Of a stretch of 64,000 nt of DNA, positions 1 to 7,739 are shown piece by piece. Positions within the stretch are counted from its first letter, which is position 1. Every line of letters starts with the position of its first letter. The notes beneath the pieces are model-generated. The model had not been told where the DNA came from and did not search any database. It worked only from the letters and a program-made list of their open reading frames with translations. This stretch comes from Oscillospiraceae bacterium (GTDB lineage: Bacteria; Bacillota; Clostridia; Oscillospirales; Ruminococcaceae): positions 1-64,000 of the forward strand of contig JAFVOU010000021.1 of assembly GCA_017505635.1 (NCBI GenBank), given 5' to 3'. A program made the position numbers and the translations under genes.

Positions 1-33
1 CTGTTATTTTAATTACCATTAAAGCATTTACAC

Positions 34-64
34 AAAAATCCCTCCCTGTATACACAGAGAGGGA
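34..64 (-). terminator. Terminator of the polysaccharide export operon
   Basis: An inverted repeat with ten-base arms (TCCCTCTCTG and CAGGGAGGGA, one G-U wobble) around TATA. On the minus strand it is followed by ATTTTTG. It lies 18 bases after the stop of the export ATPase gene, as expected of a rho-independent terminator. Confidence 0.8.
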
Positions 65-81
65 TTGATTGTTATTGTCTT

Positions 82-1284
82 CTATTTTGATGTAATTGTT
101 ACAGGTGAACTGAATGCACAGTTTATCTTTGGATTTTTATAGATAGCTTTTACTTTATAGTAATAAGTTTCTCCTTCTACCGCCTGTTTGTTTGTATATA
201 TATTTACAGTTCCCGGAACTTCAAAAATTTTTCCGAAAGACCCTATTTCACCTGTCCTGGAGCGCCAGATTTCATATTTTGCCACACCGTCCATATGTTC
301 CCAGCTGAGCATTGGTTTACCATTTTGGTTAAGGCTGATCTTAATTTTATTTTCTATTAACAGGTCTGGGTTTGTCTTTCTGATTATATCAAGTGCAGCA
401 TTAAGTACCGTCTCATTCTCACCGCTTTCGATAGCTGCTTTTATTCTGTTCTGCTCCATCTGACGCCTTCTTGCCTGTTCTCTTGCTGTTCTTTCTGCAT
501 AGTCTTCGGCAAGTTTCTCTATATCTTCACGGCAGGTCGGCAGTTTTCTTGTCTGCAGAAATTCCTGATATGCATCCATATGCAAGGTTACTTCGTCAGT
601 AAATGCAATCTGTTTGCCGTGATCAAGCCACAGAATTTTATTGCACAGTTCTCTTACCTGCCCCATATTGTGTGAAACAAGTATGCCGGTTACACCATTT
701 GCAAGAATTTCTTTCATTTTATCGCCACTTTTTTTGCGGAAAGCACCGTCACCAACAGACAGAACCTCGTCAAGTATAAGTATGTCAGGACTTACGAGAC
801 ATGCAATCGAAAAGGCAAGACGGCTTTTCATACCGCTGGAAAGCTGCTTGAATGCACGTTCCTGAAACTCCTCAAGTTCAGCAAACGCAATTATCTGGTC
901 ATACATTTCGTCCATAAATTCACGGGTATAACCAAGCATGGCTCCACGCAGATAGGTGTTTTCCTTTACCGTAAGGTCTCCGTCAAAACCGCTGCCAAGT
1001 TCCAAAAGTGCTGCAACATTGCCATTTATCTCCATGCTGCCTTCTGTCGGAAGCATAATGCCTGACACTGCTTTAAGCAAAGTGGACTTGCCTGCACCGT
1101 TTGTGCCTATAATACCAAGCATATCACCTTTTTCAAGACTGAACGAAACATGTCTGTCTGCCCAAAACTCTGTAACGCGATATGTCCCTTTTATACGGCG
1201 AACCACATATTCTTTTAAACCTATGGATTTGAAATCTCCCGTCATATAACGGATAGATACATTGTCCGCTTTTATAATAGACAT
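82..1284 (-). CDS. Polysaccharide/teichoic acid export ABC ATPase with C-terminal Fn3 module
   Basis: ATPase subunit of a Wzt/TagH-type exporter that drives an undecaprenyl-linked polysaccharide across the membrane. Visible motifs are the Walker A GTNGAGKST near residue 60, the signature LSSGMKSRL and the Walker B DILILDEVLS. After the ATPase (about residues 1-225) comes a charged, helical, Arg/Glu-rich linker without a membrane segment, then an Fn3-like domain (about 315-400). Wzt proteins often carry a C-terminal carbohydrate-recognition domain, so the Fn3 may play that role; this is inference. The start is set by AGGAGG four bases before ATG. It is the last gene of a four-gene minus-strand operon, after its permease. 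The Fn3 closely resembles repeats of the secreted proteins at 19964-24577. Confidence 0.9.
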   Translation of the reverse strand: MSIIKADNVSIRYMTGDFKSIGLKEYVVRRIKGTYRVTEFWADRHVSFSLEKGDMLGIIGTNGAGKSTLLKAVSGIMLPTEGSMEINGNVAALLELGSGFDGDLTVKENTYLRGAMLGYTREFMDEMYDQIIAFAELEEFQERAFKQLSSGMKSRLAFSIACLVSPDILILDEVLSVGDGAFRKKSGDKMKEILANGVTGILVSHNMGQVRELCNKILWLDHGKQIAFTDEVTLHMDAYQEFLQTRKLPTCREDIEKLAEDYAERTAREQARRRQMEQNRIKAAIESGENETVLNAALDIIRKTNPDLLIENKIKISLNQNGKPMLSWEHMDGVAKYEIWRSRTGEIGSFGKIFEVPGTVNIYTNKQAVEGETYYYKVKAIYKNPKINCAFSSPVTITSK

Positions 1285-1296
1285 TTGTCCTCCTAA

Positions 1297-2064
1297 TTAA
1301 ATGTAATACAGGAACTTGTGATTGTTCTTTCTGTATACCAATATGCCCACAAGTATAGCTGCCAGTGCATAAAAAGCACACAATCCATGATACTGCAACG
1401 ACGGTATTACACCATCTATCATAATAATTCTGAAATATTTGATATAGCAGTATACAGGATTAAGTAAAAACATACTCTGCATCTGTTTCGGAAACATATC
1501 TATTGTGTAGAATATTGCCGAACAGTACTGCAGCAGTGTGAGAAATATATCATATATATACTGTGTATCTCTGAAAAACACAAACATTGCCGAAAGTATC
1601 ATACCAATACCTACATTGAATATCAGAAGACATACAATCGGGAAAGCCAATGCCAGTGTGTGTACACCAAAAGTGATATTGTCCAGAACACAGAAGAAGA
1701 AATACACTACTATAATTATCAGAAAGTTAACCAAAGCCGAAACGTTTTTGGACAGCACAAAGAAATATTTTGGAATATTGATTTTGCTGAATATCCTTGC
1801 ATTTGCCATAAGCGCGTTCATACCGCCTCTGGTTGATTCGCGGAAATACGCCATTATAAGCGTACCGCTGAAAAGATATGTAGTATAGTGCGGCATATCC
1901 CTGCCGAAAAACTGCGTAAAAATAATTTTCATAACAAACAGAGTAAGCAATGGTGACAATACACTCCATACCATGCCCAACACTGTTCTTTTATATTTCT
2001 GCTTAAAGTCTCTCTTTACAAGTTCTTCAAAGAGAAATCTGTTTTTCTTTAACTTTTCCAACAT
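1297..2064 (-). CDS. ABC-2 type polysaccharide export permease (TagG/Wzm-like)
   Basis: Integral membrane subunit of the polysaccharide exporter, partner of the ATPase encoded 12 bases downstream. The 255-residue protein starts with a short basic amphipathic segment (residues 1-30, with KRDFKQKYKRTVLG, typical of this family) and then has about six hydrophobic segments. Length fits the ABC2_membrane family of O-antigen and teichoic acid exporters. It lies 22 bases after the DUF4422 gene, so the four genes are likely one transcript. The ribosome-binding site before the ATG is weak (GGGTAAT, rather distant), which may mean translation is coupled. Confidence 0.9.
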   Translation of the reverse strand: MLEKLKKNRFLFEELVKRDFKQKYKRTVLGMVWSVLSPLLTLFVMKIIFTQFFGRDMPHYTTYLFSGTLIMAYFRESTRGGMNALMANARIFSKINIPKYFFVLSKNVSALVNFLIIIVVYFFFCVLDNITFGVHTLALAFPIVCLLIFNVGIGMILSAMFVFFRDTQYIYDIFLTLLQYCSAIFYTIDMFPKQMQSMFLLNPVYCYIKYFRIIMIDGVIPSLQYHGLCAFYALAAILVGILVYRKNNHKFLYYI

Positions 2065-2086
2065 TTTCGTATTCTATTACCCTTAT

Positions 2087-2860
2087 TTATTGTTTTCCAA
2101 TAAATTTTCTTTTTAAAAAATTTGTTCCCTTTTTTAACCAGTTCTGCTTTTCCATATTAACAACGGAAAGTTCAGTATATTTGATTTTCATCTGGCTTTC
2201 TGCTGTTTCCAGCCATACATCCAACAAACGTTCAGAAACAAAGCCAAACACACGCTTGTCATAGTCAGAGTATCCGGATATATCCAGTTTTTCTTCCAGT
2301 CTGAAAAGGATATCAAACAGCCACTCACAATAACTGTCAAAAATATCCTTTTTCATTATCATCATATTGAAACGGTGACCTTTTGTATCATCCATAACCC
2401 TTTTATACGCAGGCATATACTGCGGATAAACCTCTGATAGTATTTCCTCGGTTTTATCAAGGTCCTGCTTGTTATGTGCATGTACATATTGCTGATAGGT
2501 AGTTTCGATAAAATAGTTGCGTTTTTTTGGCAGAACAGCATCATATGCCAACAGTTTATTTTCAAGAAAATTACTGTCTGCTATATTTGCCCATTTATCA
2601 CCGCCCCTGCGCATCGCAAAGTGACGCCTGTAATGGCACAGCCCAACATAATCCGCATCAAGATTTTTCCATGCCCAGTAAAGACAGGTAAGTTCGCAGT
2701 AGTTTTTGTTTTTTTCACTGATATTGTCACCGGTATTATCACCTGCAACACCGTCAATTTCAGCACTGCATATGGCTCTGCCCGCCTGCAAAGGCATATA
2801 TATTTTATCCTGCGGCATTCTGTAAGGCTTATGTGTTGCAACTATTATCTTTATGTCCAC
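2087..2860 (-). CDS. DUF4422 glycosyltransferase-like protein
   Basis: A 257-residue soluble protein of the DUF4422 family, which is found in capsule and exopolysaccharide clusters and is thought to transfer sugars (family knowledge; no activity can be read off). The N-terminal strand IKIIVATHKPY and the block YCELTCLYWAWKN..GLCHYRRHF are the family signatures. The start codon is GTG, placed by AGGAG in the overlapping end of the upstream gene; the upstream stop codon abuts it directly. The context (priming transferase upstream, exporter downstream) supports a role in building the exported glycan. Confidence 0.85.
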   Translation of the reverse strand: MDIKIIVATHKPYRMPQDKIYMPLQAGRAICSAEIDGVAGDNTGDNISEKNKNYCELTCLYWAWKNLDADYVGLCHYRRHFAMRRGGDKWANIADSNFLENKLLAYDAVLPKKRNYFIETTYQQYVHAHNKQDLDKTEEILSEVYPQYMPAYKRVMDDTKGHRFNMMIMKKDIFDSYCEWLFDILFRLEEKLDISGYSDYDKRVFGFVSERLLDVWLETAESQMKIKYTELSVVNMEKQNWLKKGTNFLKRKFIGKQ

Positions 2861-4267
2861 CTACACAGTCTCCTTTTTCTTTTTTACAATCTCTTCGCTG
2901 TTTTTAAGACCACCGAATACTGTTTTCCACAGTATTTTTATATCCAGCCAGAAACTCCAGTTTTCTATGTACCATATGTCATATTTTACACGGTCCTCTA
3001 TGCTTGTATCCCCACGGAGCCCGTGTACCTGTGCCCAGCCTGTCATACCAGGACGCACCTGATGGCGAAGCAGATAAAGCGGAACTTCGTGTTTGAACTG
3101 ACGCACATAGAAAGGCACTTCAGGTCTTGGCCCGATAAGGCTCATATCCCCGCGCAGTACATTGAACAGCTGAGGAAGCTCGTCTATGCTGTATTTTCGT
3201 ATAAAACTTCCAAAGCGGGTTTTTCTTGGGTCGGCATTTGTGCTCCATCCGGTTGTTTCTTGTGCATTTACACGCATACTGCGGAATTTGTACATCTTAA
3301 AAGGTTTTTTATTCAAACCTATTCTTGACTGTGTGAAGAACACCGGACCCGGACTTGAAGTTTTTACCCCTATTGCTGTTATTATAAACAAAGGAGACAA
3401 AACTATAATACCGAAAAGTGAACCAAAAATATCTATCGCTCTTTTGACAAAAGCCCACGCAAGATTATCAAGCGGTGTAACACGCACATTTATCATCTTG
3501 GTGTTTCCGATAGATTCCATCGTTGCATTTTTAGGGAAAAACTGATTAAAGAACGGTATAAGCTTGAGGCCTACCCCTTCTTTATCTGCAACCCCCATTA
3601 CATATCTCATAAAATGTATCTCGTGGCTTTCAAGTGCAACAACAAGCTCGTCTACATCGTTTTCTTCAAGGATATCTTCCAAATCTTCATAGGAGCCAAG
3701 ATTTCTGCCAAGCCCTTCCTTTTTTTTGTTGCTTACATATCCGACAACACAAACGCCAAGATGCTTTTTGTCATTTACCTCGCGTATATACTGGTCTGCC
3801 AGAACACCGTTGCCGATAACCACAACATTTTTCTGATTATAGCCCAGCTTGCGCATACGTCTGAGAATACCGCGCACAATAAAGCGCTTAATTATAATCG
3901 CTGTGCTGGAAACACCCCAGAAAACAACAACTACCCATCTGGAAAAGTCCATCAGTTTTACAGTATACATAAATGCCATCATAAATGAACATCCAACAGC
4001 ATTGATAGCAAATATATTGACGTTTTCATCTCCTACCCTTTTAAATCTGTATGAACCGTACATTTTAAAACACCAGAAGACAAAAACAAGTATTATGCTG
4101 TAAGCAAATGCCATAAGAATCAGTTTCCAGCCAAAAAAGTCCACATTGATTCTTCCGTCAAATATGAAAAAACGCACAAAAACAGCAATAAAATATGATA
4201 CAAATATTATTATCATATCCGAAATCATGCTCATAGCGTTAAGGATACGCTGATTTTTTTTGATCAT
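2861..4267 (-). CDS. Undecaprenyl-phosphate sugar phosphotransferase (priming glycosyltransferase)
   Basis: Starts polysaccharide repeat synthesis by moving a hexose-1-phosphate from a nucleotide sugar to undecaprenyl phosphate at the membrane. It has four or five N-terminal transmembrane segments (about residues 10-125), a CoA-binding-like Rossmann region (VVVIGNG, about 150-250), and a C-terminal bacterial sugar transferase domain (about 270-460) with KRAIDIFGS, FKMYKFRSM and DELPQLFNVLRGDMSLIGPRP. I chose the ATG at 4267, nine codons inside the longest frame, because AGGAGAAAACAAG precedes it. First gene of the polysaccharide operon. The sugar used cannot be told from sequence (glucose or galactose types are possible). 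Confidence 0.92.
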   Translation of the reverse strand: MIKKNQRILNAMSMISDMIIIFVSYFIAVFVRFFIFDGRINVDFFGWKLILMAFAYSIILVFVFWCFKMYGSYRFKRVGDENVNIFAINAVGCSFMMAFMYTVKLMDFSRWVVVVFWGVSSTAIIIKRFIVRGILRRMRKLGYNQKNVVVIGNGVLADQYIREVNDKKHLGVCVVGYVSNKKKEGLGRNLGSYEDLEDILEENDVDELVVALESHEIHFMRYVMGVADKEGVGLKLIPFFNQFFPKNATMESIGNTKMINVRVTPLDNLAWAFVKRAIDIFGSLFGIIVLSPLFIITAIGVKTSSPGPVFFTQSRIGLNKKPFKMYKFRSMRVNAQETTGWSTNADPRKTRFGSFIRKYSIDELPQLFNVLRGDMSLIGPRPEVPFYVRQFKHEVPLYLLRHQVRPGMTGWAQVHGLRGDTSIEDRVKYDIWYIENWSFWLDIKILWKTVFGGLKNSEEIVKKKKETV

Positions 4268-4294
4268 CTTGTTTTCTCCTGTATCACAAAGCAA

Positions 4295-4516
4295 ACTTTA
4301 TAAAACACAGTAAATATATGTTAAAAAAATATCATTCAACACACAAATCAGGGCATAAACTTAATTAAATATACCCAACATTACTATACCACAAATAGCA
4401 CCCAAAAGTCCACTTATTTTTACACTATATCGCCTTTAAACGTCAGATAACGGCACTTTTAACCGTCATGACAGCATATGTATTTTCCTGATTTTAAGCT
4501 TACATTAACAACGCTG
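4295..4516. other. Gap between truncated sigK and polysaccharide operon
   Basis: This 222-base AT-rich spacer contains no convincing frame. Just after the sigK stop, on the minus strand, is a weak ACGG/CCGT hairpin (about 4448-4466) and no recognisable continuation of the sigma factor in any of the three frames. The promoter of the polysaccharide operon must lie here, but I could not fix it. Confidence 0.4.
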
Positions 4517-5155
4517 TTATACATAGCTTCTGCTTATCCCCAAAGCTTCGCTTATCTGCTGCTGTGTATACTGCTGATTGCCGAACAGTCCATACCTCAT
4601 AATTATTATCTGACGCTGCCGCCCGTCAAGTCTGCGGATAACTGTTTTCAGCAGTTCATCCTTCTGCTGCTGTGCCTCACAGTATTCCGACAGTTCAAAT
4701 TCGTCCTGAATACTGTCCTTTAATGTAATTTTGCTGTTTTTATTCTCGGTATCAAGACTTTCTTCAAGATAAACTGTGTTATCGCCGTTTTTAAGTTTTC
4801 TTATAGCCATAAGCACTTCGTTTTCAATGCATCTGGCTGCATATGTACTGAATTTTGTATTTTTTTCAAAGCTGTAGCTGTTAACTGATTTTATAAGTCC
4901 TATTGTACCTATGGACATAAGGTCATCGTTTTCTATCTGACTGCCATAATATTTTTTAACCACATGTGCAACAAGCCTGAGATTATGCTTTATCAGCCTG
5001 TCTCTTGCCGTTAAATCTCCTGCAAAATACTTTTCAAACGCTTCCCTTTCCTGTTTTGGAGTAAGCGGGTCCGGCAGAACTCTGCTTTCAAGATGCAGAG
5101 CAAGAAAAAGAATATTTGACAGAACATACCCTATTATAGTGGTGAACATAAACAA
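4517..5155 (-). CDS. sigK: Sporulation sigma factor SigK-like, truncated in region 4.2
   Basis: In spore formers, SigK is made as inactive pro-SigK in the mother cell and directs late coat and cortex genes. The N terminus has the hydrophobic pro-sequence (MFMFTTIIGYVLSNILFLAL), followed by the conserved region 2 (HNLRLVAHVVKKYY, DDLMSIGTIGLIKSV, KFSTYAARCIENE). Region 4 begins normally (LDGRQRQIIIMRYGL, QQISEALGISRSYV) but a TAA stop falls right after SRSYV. Full-length homologues continue with the second half of the recognition helix (SRIEKRAL) and some 20-30 more residues. No other frame downstream restores this. It is either a decayed gene or the 5' half of a gene that is joined by DNA rearrangement. 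Confidence 0.85.
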   Translation of the reverse strand: MFMFTTIIGYVLSNILFLALHLESRVLPDPLTPKQEREAFEKYFAGDLTARDRLIKHNLRLVAHVVKKYYGSQIENDDLMSIGTIGLIKSVNSYSFEKNTKFSTYAARCIENEVLMAIRKLKNGDNTVYLEESLDTENKNSKITLKDSIQDEFELSEYCEAQQQKDELLKTVIRRLDGRQRQIIIMRYGLFGNQQYTQQQISEALGISRSYV

Positions 5156-5160
5156 CCTGC

Positions 5161-5190
5161 CTTTCGTAAATTTATTATAATTTTACGAAA
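5161..5190. promoter_or_regulatory. Palindrome upstream of sigK
   Basis: Inverted repeat CTTTCGTAAA...TTTACGAAAG with a short AT-rich centre, ending six bases before the sigK start codon and holding a TATAAT-like hexamer on the minus strand. It could be an operator for the sigK promoter or a translation-blocking hairpin. It lacks the T-run expected of a terminator. Confidence 0.45.
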
Positions 5191-5217
5191 GCTTATTTTT
5201 GTTTATTACAAAATATA

Positions 5218-5242
5218 TTCCCTGCAGATATAATGCAGGGAA
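5218..5242 (-). terminator. Terminator of the amidase gene
   Basis: Perfect nine-base arms TTCCCTGCA/TGCAGGGAA with a seven-base loop, starting just after the amidase stop on the minus strand and followed by ATATATTTTG. Confidence 0.75.
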
Positions 5243-5247
5243 TATGT

Positions 5248-7581
5248 TTATTCAGGTATCACATCAAGCACTGCCATAGCTGTACCGAATGCCGCCTTGT
5301 AGATATTTTCGTCTGTATAAAGTTCTGAATATTCCTGCGGATTTATTACAAATCCGTATTCATTGAGCACACAAGGCGCAATATCATTTCTGAGAACATA
5401 AAAATACCCGTATCCGAATCCACGGTTGTTTCTGCCTGTTGTATCGGTGATACGACCAGTCATCGCTTCGGCAACAGCTCTGCTCTGTGGTGTAAAATAA
5501 TAGGATTCGACCCCTGACGTTTTCGCCGCATCAACTGTATATTCAAGACTGTTATGATGCTGTGAAATAAACAAATCCGGCTTGATTTCATTCACAAGAT
5601 TTCTGCGCTCATCAAGTGTAAGAAATGTATCATCTTCACGGGTGAGATAAACTTCTGCACCGAATTTTTCCAAAATATCCCTTGTTGCAAGTGTAACCGC
5701 AAGGTTTATGTCCTTTTCAGCAGGACCTGCGACGCCGCCCACGCCAAGAGCGCCAACATCTTTTCCTCCGTGGCCTGCATCCAGCATTACACAAACACCT
5801 GCAAGCGGTTTTGCGCCACCGGACTTGTGAGGAAGATTTTTAAGGTAAATTTCTATAAAACTGTTTTCTTTTGTGTACTGCCAGTTTTCTTCGTATTTAT
5901 ATTCAATGTTATATCCCCAGTAGCCTTCGTCTGTTACATCAGATATGTGAACAACAAGATTGTCATCATCCTGATAGGCAGTAAAAGGAACATCTGCATC
6001 CTGTCCGCTGTGTAAAACGAGAATATCATCTTCTTCAGAAAGGTCCGCACCAAAAGCTTCGCTGATTTCTGTATTCAGAAAAGTAAGTGTAATTCCGTCA
6101 TAGTCTGCTGCAGATATCACTGCAGGTTTGCCCTGCAGGGCAAAGGAAAGTATGTTGTAATCCTCCTGCCCGGAGCTTTCGGTATAATAAGCATTTACAA
6201 CCGCCTGCTCATAAGCATCCTTTTCAATCCATTCTACATTTTTTGCAAGGACATAGCCGCCATTGGAAAGCTCATATGCCCATGTGTATTTTCCGTCACG
6301 TTCAGTTTTTACACTGTCGGCAACAACCAGCTGCACCCCCTGCTGAAGTCCATCCATTATATGGCTGTCATCATCAGGGTCCGAAAGAATGCTTGTCAGC
6401 GGATTAACCGTCTGAACAATTTGTCCGGATTTTGCTTTTTGGGTATCATCAAACTGTTTTTTTGTTATCTTGCCTGTGCTTTCCCACACTTTTTTGGTAA
6501 CTGTGCGTACAACTGTATTATCCCCCTGGGATACTTCAATCCTGTTGTCTCCGTCCTCAAGTTCAATATACAAACCGAAAGTACCGTCTGCCTCTGCTGT
6601 TATCTCTTTACCGTTGATGTACAAAGGATGCTGTGCGTCTGCACTGCCTGTTACAAACAACCCGTTTGCATAGGTTGTCAAATCCTTTTCCGGACAGGTA
6701 ACAGCAAAGGTATTGTCAACTGTCATTCCAAACTTTTTAAGCTCTTTTGATGTATCAAGCAATTCACGGTAAAAGCTCAAATCTGTATCAGGGGATGTAT
6801 ACTCTGCCAGAATATATCCGTCAGGTTTATAAAAGTTCGAAAGTATAAACAGGTCATTTGCAAAAGTTGAACTTTCGCAGTTCAGCAGAATTTTTGCATC
6901 TGCAAAATCTGTATTCTTCCAATCGGCATATTTTCCGCTGTAGTCCGCCATATCTTCCTGTATAACAAACAGATTCATCGTGCCGTTCTGTGCCAGTGCT
7001 CTTGCCTGTCCGGCATCTGTGCGTATACCAAAATAATAGTTTTTGTATCTATCCTTTATCTGTTCGCTTACAGTGTGCAGAAATTCTTCGGAACCAAAAT
7101 AATTTTCGGCAATAATTCCTGCAGGATGATATTTTTTATTTATCTCTGTTACAACCTGCTGTATCTCTTCTTCTGTAAGTGTTGAGCATTCAACAGCCAG
7201 TATCATCTGAATATTATGCTTTTTCAGCACCTGTTTCAGTTTAACAAGAATATCCCTGTCTTTGAGATATTCAGCCTGTGTATATTCATTTGAGAGTATT
7301 CCAACAGATACAACTGCCTGTTTGTTGCGGTTAAGCGGTATTATAGCTGTATTAAGGTCGTTTTCTGCAAAATATTCTGTCATTTCATTGAGTTTATGCA
7401 GAAACACTTCCTCGCTGTCATGTATTGAAAATATATTTACAACGTCTGCAACACCTGCTTTTATCTGACCGTTTTTTATAATATACTGTCTGCCTGCTCC
7501 CGATGTTATGCTTACTGTTACCACGGCCGCTATGCAGACAACCATAATAAATGTTGTGATAAGTACTATAATTTTTTTCAT
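5248..7581 (-). CDS. Membrane-anchored N-acetylmuramoyl-L-alanine amidase with glycosidase-like N-terminal region
   Basis: The C-terminal 180 residues are an Amidase_3 domain that cleaves the bond between muramic acid and the stem peptide. The zinc and catalytic positions are visible: H in VMLDAGHGGKD, E in AEKDIN, H in SQHHN, and E in LNEYGF. The N terminus is an uncleaved-looking signal anchor (about residues 4-26). Between them lie a region (about 45-300) that resembles a GHL10-type TIM barrel, a small beta region, and an SH3-like segment (about 390-450). At 777 residues it is much longer than a simple amidase. It is monocistronic, upstream of sigK on the same strand. A sporulation or cell-separation role is possible but unproven. 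Confidence 0.88.
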   Translation of the reverse strand: MKKIIVLITTFIMVVCIAAVVTVSITSGAGRQYIIKNGQIKAGVADVVNIFSIHDSEEVFLHKLNEMTEYFAENDLNTAIIPLNRNKQAVVSVGILSNEYTQAEYLKDRDILVKLKQVLKKHNIQMILAVECSTLTEEEIQQVVTEINKKYHPAGIIAENYFGSEEFLHTVSEQIKDRYKNYYFGIRTDAGQARALAQNGTMNLFVIQEDMADYSGKYADWKNTDFADAKILLNCESSTFANDLFILSNFYKPDGYILAEYTSPDTDLSFYRELLDTSKELKKFGMTVDNTFAVTCPEKDLTTYANGLFVTGSADAQHPLYINGKEITAEADGTFGLYIELEDGDNRIEVSQGDNTVVRTVTKKVWESTGKITKKQFDDTQKAKSGQIVQTVNPLTSILSDPDDDSHIMDGLQQGVQLVVADSVKTERDGKYTWAYELSNGGYVLAKNVEWIEKDAYEQAVVNAYYTESSGQEDYNILSFALQGKPAVISAADYDGITLTFLNTEISEAFGADLSEEDDILVLHSGQDADVPFTAYQDDDNLVVHISDVTDEGYWGYNIEYKYEENWQYTKENSFIEIYLKNLPHKSGGAKPLAGVCVMLDAGHGGKDVGALGVGGVAGPAEKDINLAVTLATRDILEKFGAEVYLTREDDTFLTLDERRNLVNEIKPDLFISQHHNSLEYTVDAAKTSGVESYYFTPQSRAVAEAMTGRITDTTGRNNRGFGYGYFYVLRNDIAPCVLNEYGFVINPQEYSELYTDENIYKAAFGTAMAVLDVIPE

Positions 7582-7691
7582 ATTTCACCCCACAATACAA
7601 TCACTTATGATATAGTACCACAAAATAAAGAAAAAATTAATTATATAAAATGACAAAACTGTTAACCTTTCTGCAAAATTATTGTATTTTA

Positions 7692-7730
7692 TGCAAAAAA
7701 ATCCCGGCAGTAATCAAAACTGCCGGGATT
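7692..7730 (-). terminator. Terminator of the MacB-like ABC operon
   Basis: Twelve-base arms AATCCCGGCAGT/ACTGCCGGGATT around a seven-base loop. On the minus strand it follows the permease stop by ten bases and is followed by a run of seven Ts. Confidence 0.9.
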
Positions 7731-7739
7731 ATTTATTGA

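Noticed and set aside
2474..3328. A 284-codon plus-strand frame over the priming transferase gene
   Set aside because: It has no SD, no recognisable motif and lies opposite two conserved genes.
4295..4516. A skin-type recombinase or attachment site directly after the truncated sigK
   Set aside because: No recombinase gene and no repeat of the break-point sequence was seen in the spacer or the following operon; only a genome-wide search can settle it.
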